Shown here: positions 26,859-34,769 of the stretch, in pieces | Position numbering within the stretch: the first letter of the stretch is position 1 | Layout of the letters: each line of letters starts with the position of its first letter | NCBI GenBank assembly: GCA_963753115.1 | Contig: CAVWBB010000024.1 | Span: 40,322-104,321, forward strand | DNA: 64,000 nt | Direction: 5' to 3' | Source of the DNA: Bog-473 sp963753115 | Lineage (GTDB): Bacteria > Actinomycetota > Acidimicrobiia > Acidimicrobiales > RAAP-2 | Notes under the pieces: model-generated | Databases searched by the model: none | What the model saw: the letters and a program-made list of their open reading frames with translations, nothing else | Told to the model about the DNA's origin: nothing | Position numbers and translations under genes: made by a program

Positions 26859-27632
26859 ATGGGCACCATCCGGAGCAGCATCGACGACAAGGTGGGCACG
26901 CTGGCGTTCGACAACGTCGCCAAGCGCAACGCGTTGGGCGCGGGGACGGTCGGGGAAATGCTCCAAGCGTTGCGCCGGTTCGAGGCGGAAGGTGTGCGAG
27001 TGGTGGTCGTGCGGACGGCCGAGCCCACCGCCGTGTGGTCCGCCGGGCACGACATCGACGAGCTTCCCGTCCGCGGCGTCGATCCGCTGCCATTCGCCGA
27101 CCCCCTCGAGGAGCTCCTCCGCGCCGTGCGCGGCTACCCCGGCGCGGTCATCGCCATGGTGCACGGGACGGTGTGGGGCGGGGCCTGCGACCTGGTCCTG
27201 AACTGCGACCTGGTGGTCGGGGACGAGACCGCCGCCTTCGCCGTGACCCCTGCCCGCCTGGGCCTCCCGTATTCGGCCTCAGGGATCCAGTACTTCCTCG
27301 CCCGGCTCCCGTTGCACGTGGTGAACGAGCTCATCATGACGGCTGACCCGATCCCGGCGGAGCGGGCCCTCGCGGTCGGGATCTTGAACCGACTGGTCCC
27401 GGCGGACCAGCTGGAGGCCAGCACGGCCGAGTTGGTGGGGGCAGTCCGGAGCCGGTCGGGCGACGCCATCCGGGCCTACAAGTTGCAGGCCACCACGTTC
27501 GTTCGTGCGGTCGCGCTGTCGGCACAGGATTCGCAATGGATCAACGAACTCCGCCACGACGTCTATTCGGGCGACGACTATGCGGAGGGCATCAAGGCCT
27601 TCCAGGAGAAGCGGCCGCCCGACTTCGCGTAA
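26859..27632 (+). CDS. scpB: methylmalonyl-CoA decarboxylase (crotonase family)
   Basis: Predicted to decarboxylate (R)-methylmalonyl-CoA to propionyl-CoA, 257 aa. Compared from memory with E. coli YgfG/ScpB it shares VWSAGHDIDELP, GVDPLPFADPL, VHGTVWGGACDLVLNCDLVV (oxyanion region and specificity motif), TPARLGLPYSASGI, ELIMTADPIPAERALAVGILN and the C-terminal YAEGIKAFQEKRPPDF. These distinguish it from ordinary enoyl-CoA hydratases. It is five bases downstream of the CGNR gene and probably shares its mRNA. A role in propionate/methylmalonyl balance is inferred from the family; no mutase is nearby. Confidence 0.8.
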   Translation: MGTIRSSIDDKVGTLAFDNVAKRNALGAGTVGEMLQALRRFEAEGVRVVVVRTAEPTAVWSAGHDIDELPVRGVDPLPFADPLEELLRAVRGYPGAVIAMVHGTVWGGACDLVLNCDLVVGDETAAFAVTPARLGLPYSASGIQYFLARLPLHVVNELIMTADPIPAERALAVGILNRLVPADQLEASTAELVGAVRSRSGDAIRAYKLQATTFVRAVALSAQDSQWINELRHDVYSGDDYAEGIKAFQEKRPPDFA

Positions 27633-27671
27633 TCGCCCCACGGCCGAGCCGTCCGATCACGTGCCGTCCGA

Positions 27672-28553
27672 TCATCGGACCAGCGCCGCAGCGCCGAGAC
27701 CCACCGGGGCCAGGACCCAGCCCCATCGGGCCGCGGCAACGACGACCTCGGAGCGGTAGCCGTAGAGGACCGAGAGCTGAATGGGCTGGAACGAAGGAGC
27801 ACTCAACGCGGTCAGGACGGCAACGACGACGAGCGCGTTCGACCCGGCCAGCGCGGCCACCGCGGCAACGAGCCCGTAGTAGACGACGCGCAGCGCGGTC
27901 AGCCAGCCCCACCTGCGTACGGCGTGCACGGTGCGGGGCACCGCCAGGTTGTGCGGATGGATGACCGATCCGGTGAAGAGGGCGGCCCCCGAGAAGGCGA
28001 GGAGCGGCCCGGCCAGCGTGAGGACGTCGCCGGTCCATGCCGGGGCCGGCCCGACGAGGTGGAGCAGGAGACCGACCAACGACGCCAGGACGGGGGACTG
28101 GTCGACCCACGTGGTGGAGCGCCGTTGCCGAAACGGGGCATCCCGTCGCATCAGGTGGACCGCCACGGCGTTCCATGCCGTCGTGATCACGTTGGCCAGC
28201 ACCGCGATCTGCGTCCCGGCCGGGCCGGCGAAGGCCGCCGCCGTCGGGACCACCCAGAAGCCGGAGTTGGGGTTCACGGCCCAGGCCTCGAGCGAGCTCT
28301 GCCCTGCGCTCCGCTCGCCGCGGGAGAGCAGGGTGGCGCCGAGGAGGAGCCACATCCCGGCGGACAGCGCCAGTGGGCCGAGGAGCTGGCCGACCGACGT
28401 CAGGCGCCAGGCCGCCACCAGCGACAACGTCGCCGACGTGGCCAGGATCTGGACTCGGAGGAAGACGGGCCACGCCCGCTGCACGGCGGGCCCCCCTTGG
28501 GCCGCCCCCCATCCGACCAGCCCACCCACAACGAACCACACCAGGGTGAGCAC
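27672..28553 (-). CDS. membrane transporter resembling the AEC (auxin efflux carrier) family
   Basis: Integral membrane protein of 293 aa with eight to ten hydrophobic segments. NPNSGFWVVPTAAAFAGPAG in the first half and VAVLTALSAPSF in the last third resemble the NxGF and A-P motifs of AEC permeases. GTG 28553 starts directly before the first helix. It is convergent with scpB and divergent from the diiron enzyme gene. Substrate unknown; assignment moderate. Confidence 0.55.
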   Translation of the reverse strand: MLTLVWFVVGGLVGWGAAQGGPAVQRAWPVFLRVQILATSATLSLVAAWRLTSVGQLLGPLALSAGMWLLLGATLLSRGERSAGQSSLEAWAVNPNSGFWVVPTAAAFAGPAGTQIAVLANVITTAWNAVAVHLMRRDAPFRQRRSTTWVDQSPVLASLVGLLLHLVGPAPAWTGDVLTLAGPLLAFSGAALFTGSVIHPHNLAVPRTVHAVRRWGWLTALRVVYYGLVAAVAALAGSNALVVVAVLTALSAPSFQPIQLSVLYGYRSEVVVAAARWGWVLAPVGLGAAALVR

Positions 28554-28627
28554 ACCCCGATTGTGGCCGCTCCCGGGACCGGGCCCGTCCCAGTTGACGT
28601 TCCGGCGCGAACGGATAAGGTGCGCCG

Positions 28628-29284
28628 ATGCACACTCAACCGATTGACGAGGTGCTTGCGGAGGCGATTGTCGGGCGTCACTTGCTTGCGCACCCCTTTT
28701 ACCGTCGCTGGGAGGCCGGGACCCTCACGGAGGGTGAGCTGGCCGCCTACGCGGAGCAGTATCGCCACATTGAGCGGGAGCTCCCGGTGACCCTGGCCTC
28801 CATTGCCGATGCACTGCCACCTGGGCGTGCCCGCGACCTGGTGGAGGCGAACCTGGCCGACGAGCTCGGCTCACCCGAGCCCCACGCGCAGCTCTTCGAG
28901 TCCTTCGCACTGGCTGCCGGCGCCAGGCCCGATGCGCCGGCGACGCCCTCGACGGCTGCGCTGCTCGCCGTGGTGCGGACGACGGCGTCGAACGACCCGG
29001 TGGCTGCGCTGGCCATGGTGGCGGCCTACGAGGTCCAGGCCGCCGACATCGCGGCCTCGAAGGGCGACGGGCTCCGCCGCCACTACGGGTTCGACGAGGA
29101 AGGCACGAGCTTCTGGGACGTCCACCGCACCCAAGAGGTGGAGCATGCCGGGTGGTCGATGGACGCACTGACGGCTCTCGGCGCCGACCCCGATGTGGTG
29201 CAGGCGGCGGCGACGGTGTCCGCCGACTCGTGGTGGCTGTTCCTCAGCGAGCGCGAAGAGCTGGCAGCCGCCGGCTCACGCTGA
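28628..29284 (+). CDS. heme-oxygenase-like diiron enzyme of the CADD/PqqC type
   Basis: Soluble helical-bundle enzyme of 218 aa. It carries metal-ligand candidates E79, H86, E135, H166, E170 and H173. Aligned from memory with chlamydial CADD (E81, H88, E142, H174, D178, H181) these match at offsets of 2, 7 and 8. Y25, Y134 and K145 fall on CADD Y27, Y141 and K152, the tyrosine and lysine implicated in self-sacrificing p-aminobenzoate formation. Thus it may make pABA for folate; PqqC- or TenA-like activities are alternatives. ATG 28628 starts MHTQPIDEVL. Its 3' end overlaps the end of murD2 by 9 bases on the opposite strand. Confidence 0.7.
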   Translation: MHTQPIDEVLAEAIVGRHLLAHPFYRRWEAGTLTEGELAAYAEQYRHIERELPVTLASIADALPPGRARDLVEANLADELGSPEPHAQLFESFALAAGARPDAPATPSTAALLAVVRTTASNDPVAALAMVAAYEVQAADIAASKGDGLRRHYGFDEEGTSFWDVHRTQEVEHAGWSMDALTALGADPDVVQAAATVSADSWWLFLSEREELAAAGSR

Positions 29285-30619
29285 GACCTCTTCGCTGAGG
29301 GTGCCGTAGCGGCCTGCCGCCTTGGCAAACGCGGCGGAGCGCTCGCGGTAGTCGGCGAACCGCCCGAAGCTCGGGGCAGCAGGAGAGAGCAGGACGACGC
29401 CGCCGGCCGCGGCCCACGCAACGGCGGCGTCGACCGCAGCTTCGAGGTTGTCCGCATCGATCACCTCGACGCTGCCATGGCCGGCGTCGAGCACCGCCTG
29501 ACCGATGCGCGGCCCGTTGTCCGGCATCGTGACGACGAGCGTTGGCGCAGCGCGTGCGGCGATCGTGTTCGCGAGCGGTGTGTAGTCGACCCCCCGGTCA
29601 TGGCCGCCGACGAGCAGTGCCACGGGGCGCCCGGCGAAAGCCTGGAGGGCTGCCTGCGCCGGCAGGACGTTGGTCGACAGGCCGTCGTCGACGAACTCGA
29701 CCGCGCCGACGCTGCCGAGCGAACGGCAACGGCTGGGGAGCCCCTCGAATCCCTGCGCGGCTTCGGTCAACCGGTCACTGTCGGACGCACCGGGGATGCC
29801 GAGCCCCTCGAGCACGGCACGTGCGATGGAGGCGTTCCGTGCGTCGTGCGGGGCGCGCAGGCCGAGTGCCTGCGCCCATGTCCGGTCCGTGTCCACGTCG
29901 GCGCCGCCCACCCAGCGGACATGGGGACCGAGCAGGTCCGCCTGCGCGCGCAGCTCCTCGTCGGTTCCGTCGGCCAGGGCCAGTGCCACGCCGGGTTTGG
30001 TGCACAGCGAGAGCTTGTCGGCGTAGTAGCGCTCGACGGTGCCGTGCCAGTCGAGATGGTCGGGAGCCAGCGAGGTCACGGCGACGACCCGCGGACCGTT
30101 CTGCAGGTCGGGGACCTGGAAGCTCGATGTCTCGATGATCCAGAAGTCCGGCGGCGGGTCGCCGGAGGGGTCCCACGGTGGTCGCCCGATGTTGCCCCCG
30201 GCGCAGGCCCGCAGGCCGAGTCCGTTGAGCAGGTGGACGGCCAGTGCCGTCGTCGTGCTCTTCCCCTTCGTGCCGGTGATGCACGCCACCCGGGCCGGAT
30301 CGGCCTCTGCCATGAAGAGGCCGAGTCCGCCGCAGACGGCGACGCCGGCACCCTCGAGGTCCGCCACCTCCGTCCGGTAGCGGCTGATGCCCGGGCTCTT
30401 GACGACCACGTCACAGCGCTGCAGGGCGGACAGGCCGCCGCCGTCCGTGGCGAGGACCTCCAGGCCGTCGATCGCCGGCGCCGGCGGTGCGTCGTCGACC
30501 AGCACCGGGGCGCAGCCCATGGTGCGGAGCCGTCGGATGCTGGCCTGCCCCTCGACGCCGAGCCCCCAGACGCCGACGGCCGCGTCAGCGAGCGCGGACC
30601 AGGAGATCGGCTGGCGCAT
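29276..30619 (-). CDS. murD2: UDP-MurNAc-L-Ala-L-glutamate ligase, MurD2 type
   Basis: Mur ligase of 447 aa that adds glutamate to UDP-MurNAc-L-Ala in the cytoplasm. ATP site GTKGKSTTTALA, ETSSFQVPDL, metal/substrate loop APDHLDWHGTVERYYADKL and C-terminal domain VEFVDDGLSTNVLPAQAAL are intact, with an N-terminal Rossmann-like UDP domain (VGVWGLGVEGQAS). Its start overlaps the end of murL by 35 bases. Ligases paired with MurL (MurD2) use L-glutamate rather than D-glutamate; that specificity is inferred from the pairing, not from a residue I can point to. Confidence 0.8.
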   Translation of the reverse strand: MRQPISWSALADAAVGVWGLGVEGQASIRRLRTMGCAPVLVDDAPPAPAIDGLEVLATDGGGLSALQRCDVVVKSPGISRYRTEVADLEGAGVAVCGGLGLFMAEADPARVACITGTKGKSTTTALAVHLLNGLGLRACAGGNIGRPPWDPSGDPPPDFWIIETSSFQVPDLQNGPRVVAVTSLAPDHLDWHGTVERYYADKLSLCTKPGVALALADGTDEELRAQADLLGPHVRWVGGADVDTDRTWAQALGLRAPHDARNASIARAVLEGLGIPGASDSDRLTEAAQGFEGLPSRCRSLGSVGAVEFVDDGLSTNVLPAQAALQAFAGRPVALLVGGHDRGVDYTPLANTIAARAAPTLVVTMPDNGPRIGQAVLDAGHGSVEVIDADNLEAAVDAAVAWAAAGGVVLLSPAAPSFGRFADYRERSAAFAKAAGRYGTLSEEVSA

Positions 30620-31919
30620 AGCGCTCCGGAATGCGATGGGTGCCGCGAGGCTGCAACAAGGTGGCGGTGTCGGCCGGCGTGGTCCCGGCCAGCTCAGTGC
30701 GGAACCGGGTCAACAGTGCACCGTCGGTCCGGTCCGCGCGCTGGGCCGCGAGCAACGTCGCGGCTCGGCATTCGTCGGTGTCGCCGACGCACTCGAACGG
30801 TTTCGCGTCGGGGCCCAGGCCCAGCAACGCACGGAACCGCTCCTCGTTGGCGGGGTCCTGCAGTGGTTCGTGGCCGGCGAAGACGGCTTCGAGCGCGACG
30901 CGGTCCATGAACGGCGCGAGGACGAGGTCGATGAAGCAGCACTTGTCGCAGCGGCCGCACCAAGAGTCGAGCCGCTGCGCCGGGTTCTGGTGGAAGGCTC
31001 GGTTGCAGCTGCGAAAGGCATGGTGGTACTGCGTCAGGCGGGCGAACTGCTGCGAGACCCACAGTTCGCTGCGCGGGCGGAGATACGAGAACACCGCGAT
31101 GCCCGGACCCAGTGTCGACAGGACGAGGTCGCCGAAGGCCCGCTCGAACTCCTCGCTCTTGGACCACTGGTGGTTCACGGCCACGCCGTCGGCCACGACG
31201 GTGGGCACCGAGGCGGACCACTCGTTGGACAGCACCACGGCGTCGCGTCGCTCGAGGACCGCGGCCACGAGGGCCGCGGCAGTGATGATCGCGGTGACGG
31301 GCACGTGCCCGTTGAGGAACCCCAGTTCGGCCGAGCGGAGGACGAGGGGATCGATGGTGCGCGTGACGCGCGTCACGGGGAGTCCCGACACCGCGGCCGC
31401 GTCCTCAATGGCGGTGAAGCGCTCGCCCCGGGGCTCGACGACGAACAACGTGGCGTCGGGATGGTCCGTGGCCAGCGCTTCCACGGTGACGATCGAGTCG
31501 ATGCCGCCACCGAAGGGGATGAGGGGTCGGCCGGGCTGAGGGTCGTAGACCACGGCGGGAGCCGGCGCGGCGACCGGGCCTTCCAGGCGCAGGCCGCGCA
31601 GGTCCAGTCGGTTCCGGTACGCGAACTCGCCCAGGCCGTTGACGAAGTACGCATGGAGAAAGTCGCGCTCCTGCGCCGTGGTGGCCATCTGGCCCAGGTC
31701 GATGACGGGGGCGGCAGACGTCTTGTAATAGGAGACGCCTGCCAGCAGGTAGAGGATGCGTACGGCCGCCACGACCGCCGGATCCGTCCAGTCGCCCCCC
31801 GCGGGGAAGGTGAACCGTTCGGTGAAGGCGCGGTCGACCGTGGAGTAGTGGCAGGTGACGGCCGAGTTCGCCGGGTCGATGGCGAATCCGTCGTAGCGGA
31901 ACCGGTCGGGTGGAGGCAT
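30585..31919 (-). CDS. murL: UDP-MurNAc-L-Ala-L-Glu epimerase MurL
   Basis: Enzyme of 444 aa that inverts the terminal L-Glu of UDP-MurNAc-L-Ala-L-Glu to D-Glu using ATP, bypassing glutamate racemase. FGGGIDSIVTVEAL (136-149) is a PP-loop-like nucleotide site. SWCGRCDKCCFIDLVLAPFM (C321, C324, C327, C328) is the conserved Cys cluster, and VVLSNEWSAS, GVAVNHQWSKS and HAFRSCNRAFHQNP are further family blocks. Length and order fit MurL as first described in Xanthomonas and also found in actinobacteria. It directly precedes murD2 with overlapping frames and follows pgeF after 66 bp. Confidence 0.85.
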   Translation of the reverse strand: MPPPDRFRYDGFAIDPANSAVTCHYSTVDRAFTERFTFPAGGDWTDPAVVAAVRILYLLAGVSYYKTSAAPVIDLGQMATTAQERDFLHAYFVNGLGEFAYRNRLDLRGLRLEGPVAAPAPAVVYDPQPGRPLIPFGGGIDSIVTVEALATDHPDATLFVVEPRGERFTAIEDAAAVSGLPVTRVTRTIDPLVLRSAELGFLNGHVPVTAIITAAALVAAVLERRDAVVLSNEWSASVPTVVADGVAVNHQWSKSEEFERAFGDLVLSTLGPGIAVFSYLRPRSELWVSQQFARLTQYHHAFRSCNRAFHQNPAQRLDSWCGRCDKCCFIDLVLAPFMDRVALEAVFAGHEPLQDPANEERFRALLGLGPDAKPFECVGDTDECRAATLLAAQRADRTDGALLTRFRTELAGTTPADTATLLQPRGTHRIPERYAPADLLVRAR

Positions 31920-31985
31920 GCGGGTGGGGGTGGCCCGGCGATCCGGGCCTGCCCATGCTACGGCGCAGCCAGCCGGTGACGGCTC

Positions 31986-32786
31986 TCAGCCGGTGAGGCG
32001 GGCCAGCAGGGCGAAGCGCCCGCAGGGCCGCTGGGCACGGTCACTGAAGAAAGCGGCGTCCGCCGTGGTGGTCCCGCTCTCGACGATCTGGTGGTCCGGG
32101 ACGCCGTGGGCGATCAGCTGCTGGCGGTTCGCGGCGACCAGGTCGACGAGCCAGTGACCAGGACCGTCCGGCTGCGCCACGTCGGCGTCGAGTCCGGCGG
32201 GTTGCACCGCCTCGGACAACGCTCGCCGCACGCCGTCCGTCACCTGGTACCGGTCGGACTGCACGGCCGGCCCGAGGAAGGCATGCACGCGCTCGATGTC
32301 GGCCCCGCAGTCGTGCATGGACGAGAGGGCGCGGCCGACGGCGCCGCCGGCCGTGCCGCGCCAGCCGGCGTGGACGGCCGCGAGGACACCGGCGTCGGGG
32401 TCGACGAGCGCCAGCGGGACGCAGTCCGCCACCAGAATGGCCAGCGTGACCCCGGGCGACGTGGTGACGAGGATGTCGGTTGCAGGGATGGCGTCGTCCT
32501 CGGACACGGTGCCGCGACCACGATGCTCCGGGCCGACGAGAGTCGTGGCGACCCCGTGGATCTGGTGGGCGACCACCCACGAATCGAGCGCGACCCCGAA
32601 GCTCTCGGCCGCCAGGGTCCGGTTGCGGATCACGCTCTCGGGGTCGTCGCCCACATGCAGGCCGAGGTTCAGCGAGTCGTAGGGCGAGGCCGAAACGCCC
32701 CCGTGCCGGGTGGTCACCGCCACATCGGCCCCCAGCTCCAGTGCCCCGTCCCAGCGCAGCAGCGGGACGGCTGGGGGATCGGACAC
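31986..32786 (-). CDS. pgeF: peptidoglycan editing factor / YfiH-LACC1 family enzyme
   Basis: Protein of 266 aa of the DUF152 (YfiH) family. In E. coli it removes mis-incorporated UDP-MurNAc-L-Ser; family members also show purine nucleoside or polyphenol oxidase activities. Conserved features are TTRHGGVSASPYDSLNLGLH, VVAHQIHG, ILVADCVPLAL and LAAVHAGWRGTAGG, which supply the His-Cys-His zinc site. GTG 32786 gives the usual N-terminus and length. It is the first gene of the minus-strand block pgeF-murL-murD2, consistent with cell-wall precursor quality control. Confidence 0.88.
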   Translation of the reverse strand: MSDPPAVPLLRWDGALELGADVAVTTRHGGVSASPYDSLNLGLHVGDDPESVIRNRTLAAESFGVALDSWVVAHQIHGVATTLVGPEHRGRGTVSEDDAIPATDILVTTSPGVTLAILVADCVPLALVDPDAGVLAAVHAGWRGTAGGAVGRALSSMHDCGADIERVHAFLGPAVQSDRYQVTDGVRRALSEAVQPAGLDADVAQPDGPGHWLVDLVAANRQQLIAHGVPDHQIVESGTTTADAAFFSDRAQRPCGRFALLARLTG

Positions 32787-32862
32787 GGTGTGTGACCCTA
32801 CCGAGCGGTCCCGACCGGGCGGCTCCCAGCGGCCTTTGCAACGGTGAGCCGTAGCGTTGTGG

Positions 32863-32903
32863 CCGTGGGCCGTGGGCCGTGGGCCGTAGCCGTGAGCCGT
32901 CAG
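32863..32903. repeat. short tandem heptamer CCGTGGG
   Basis: Three exact CCGTGGG copies (32863-32883) followed by three degenerate ones (CCGTAG, CCGTGAG, CCGTCAG) that run into the stop codon of the MerR gene. Simple-sequence repeat; no function evident. Confidence 0.7.
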
Positions 32904-33304
32904 GAAGCCCGCTCGTCCCACACCGTGGTGGGAACCACCGAGAGAAGCGGGCGTCCCCGTCTCCGTGCCGCAGCGGTGGGTTGGAGCTCCGCGAAGCCGT
33001 AGAGCTCGGCCGAGTCGGTGCCGCTGTCGGCGCCATCGACGGCCGACGCCGCCGGTTCGGGGAGCCCGAGGACGGCGGCGAGTGACCGGCCGGCCTCGAG
33101 AGCGTCGAGGAGGACGCCGATCGATTCGAGCGAGAAGCCGCGATCCTGCAGCTGCAAGATCGCCGTCAGTCGGTCCCGGTGCACCGACTCGTACACGCCG
33201 GTGCGTCCGTGGAGCTCGGGATGGGGGAGCAGGCCGAGCGTCTGCAGTGATCGAATGCGTCTGGTCGTGGTGCCCGTCGCGGCGGCCAGTTCGTCGATGG
33301 TCAT
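32900..33304 (-). CDS. MerR-family regulator
   Basis: DNA-binding protein of about 134 aa. The winged helix (MTIDELAAATGTTTRRIRSL, LGLLPHPELHGRTGVYESVH) and coiled dimerisation helix (RLTAILQLQDRGFSLESIGVLLDALEAG) are clear. The C-terminal ~50 residues have no Cys pair of a metal sensor. ATG 33304 is taken; an in-frame ATG at 33352 would overlap the divergent promoter. It faces the MaoC hydratase gene across a promoter with the 19-bp spacer that MerR proteins remodel, so it likely activates that gene, perhaps in response to an acyl-CoA or lipid. The inducer is a guess. Confidence 0.8.
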   Translation of the reverse strand: MTIDELAAATGTTTRRIRSLQTLGLLPHPELHGRTGVYESVHRDRLTAILQLQDRGFSLESIGVLLDALEAGRSLAAVLGLPEPAASAVDGADSGTDSAELYGFAELQPTAAARRRGRPLLSVVPTTVWDERAS

Positions 33305-33328
33305 GAGCGCTGCGGCGCGTGGCTCCAC

Positions 33329-33359
33329 TTGACAATCATAACATCTTTTCATGTAACAT
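33329..33359 (+). promoter_or_regulatory. MerR-type promoter (TTGACA, 19-bp spacer, TAACAT)
   Basis: TTGACA at 33329-33334 and TAACAT at 33354-33359 are separated by 19 bp. The spacer is AT-rich and contains the dyad ACATcttttcATGT at 33341-33354. This is the overlong spacing corrected by MerR regulators, next to a divergent MerR gene. Predicted to drive the MaoC hydratase gene at 33421. Confidence 0.65.
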
Positions 33360-33420
33360 AGAACCACGTTGTCAAACGTCGAGAAGGCCGAGTCGGCCGA
33401 GGACAGGAAGAGGTGCTTCG

Positions 33421-34305
33421 ATGGGACTGAATCTCAGTGCGGTAGGGGTCACCTCCGAGCCATTCGAGCGGTCATGGGAGCACAAGGACGCCCTGCTCTA
33501 TGCCCTGGGGGTCGGAGCAGGGGCGCTGGACCCCACGGGCTTCGAGCTCGAGTTCACGACGGAGAATTCTGATGGCGTCACCCAGCGCGTCCTCCCGACG
33601 TTCACCACCATCATCGGGCAGGGGGGCGGCGCCGTCTCCCTCGGCGACTACGACCCGGCCATGCTCGTCCACGGGGAGCAGTCGATCCGCCTGCACGGTG
33701 AGCTTCCTTCGGCGGGCACGATCTCGACCACGACACGGGTGGCCGGTATGTACGACAAGGGTGCGGCCGGACTGGTGGTGCTGGAGAACGAGTCGCGTCA
33801 CGCCGACAGCGGCGAGCCGGCGTTCACCAGCCGCACCAGCCTCTTCATTCGTGGTGCCGGCGGATTCGGTGGGCCGCGGAACCCCGAGGGGGACGAAGAG
33901 GCCGCCCTCGCCGCCGAGCCGCTGCCGACGCGCGAGCCCGACGATGTCGTCACCTATGCCACGCGTGGCGATCAGGCCTTGCTCTACCGGTTGAACGGCG
34001 ACCGCAATCCGCTGCACTCCGACCCCACCTTTGCCAAGCGGGCCGGATTCGATGCGCCGATCCTGCACGGCCTGTGCACCTACGGCTTCACCGGGCGCGC
34101 CCTGCTCCACGCGGTGTGTGGCTCCGACCCGGCACGCTTCGGTGCCATGCGCGCCCGCTTCTCAAAGCCGACCATGCCGGGTGACACGCTGACCGTGTCC
34201 GTGTGGGACATCGGCGACCGCGCCAAGAACACCTACCGGTTCCGCACGGAGACGCAGCGTGGTGAGACCGTGATCGACGCCGGGCTGTTTTCGACGACCG
34301 GCTGA
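33421..34305 (+). CDS. MaoC-like (R)-specific enoyl-CoA hydratase 2
   Basis: Double hot-dog hydratase of 294 aa. The N-terminal hot-dog spans ~10-140 and includes VLPTFTTIIGQGG and MLVHGEQSIRLH. The C-terminal domain carries the catalytic hydratase-2 motif YRLNGDRNPLHSDPTFAKRA followed by GFDAPILHGLCTYG, with the Asp/His dyad. The architecture resembles eukaryotic MFE-2 hydratase and actinobacterial steroid side-chain hydratases such as ChsH-type or Rv3538-like proteins (from memory). AAGAGGTG precedes the ATG. It is controlled by the divergent MerR promoter. Likely a beta-oxidation step for steroid or branched acyl-CoA. Confidence 0.85.
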   Translation: MGLNLSAVGVTSEPFERSWEHKDALLYALGVGAGALDPTGFELEFTTENSDGVTQRVLPTFTTIIGQGGGAVSLGDYDPAMLVHGEQSIRLHGELPSAGTISTTTRVAGMYDKGAAGLVVLENESRHADSGEPAFTSRTSLFIRGAGGFGGPRNPEGDEEAALAAEPLPTREPDDVVTYATRGDQALLYRLNGDRNPLHSDPTFAKRAGFDAPILHGLCTYGFTGRALLHAVCGSDPARFGAMRARFSKPTMPGDTLTVSVWDIGDRAKNTYRFRTETQRGETVIDAGLFSTTG

Positions 34306-34355
34306 ACGGCCGGGTTCTCGGGTTCTCCCGGTGTCAGGGTCGGGGGCAGAGAGGG

Positions 34356-34769
34356 TCAGGCTCGGCAGTCTGCGCACACGCCGAAGATCTCGACGGTGTG
34401 GGTGACGTCGGTGTAGCCGAGGTCCGATGCGGTCGTCTCGGCCCATCGCTCCAGGTCCGGCAGCTCCACCTCGGTGCCGCGGCCGCAGCGCCGGCACACG
34501 ACGTGATGATGATGGCTCTCGCTGTGGCAGCGGCGGTAGACGAGCTCACCGTCGGCGGTCTGCAGGGAATCGAGCTGACCCTCGTCGGTCAGCAGCGCGA
34601 GGTGCCGGTAGACCGTGGTCAACCCGACGGTCTCACCCGATGCCCGCAGTGCGGCATGGATGTCCTGCGCGCTGCGGAAGTTGTCCGAGGCCTGCACGAC
34701 GTTGAGCACGGCGTCTCCCTGCCGGGTCCGCCGCGAGGTGCGGGCCGGGTGCTCGGCGTGCTCAACCAT
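34356..34769 (-). CDS. zur: zinc uptake repressor (Fur family)
   Basis: Fur-family metalloregulator of 137 aa. The winged helix is FRSAQDIHAALRASGETVGLTTVYRHLALL. The dimer/metal domain has a His cluster CHSESHHHHVVCRRCGRGTEVE and a second CxxC (VCADC) for the structural zinc. It is the last gene of the znuA-znuC-znuB-zur operon and overlaps znuB by 8 bases; that context makes zinc rather than iron the likely co-repressor. It is expected to repress its own operon through the box before znuA. Confidence 0.88.
   Translation of the reverse strand: MVEHAEHPARTSRRTRQGDAVLNVVQASDNFRSAQDIHAALRASGETVGLTTVYRHLALLTDEGQLDSLQTADGELVYRRCHSESHHHHVVCRRCGRGTEVELPDLERWAETTASDLGYTDVTHTVEIFGVCADCRA

Noticed and set aside
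30387..31979. 530-codon plus-strand frame opposite murL and murD2
   Set aside because: No domain character; the minus-strand genes have complete catalytic motifs and overlapping start/stop.
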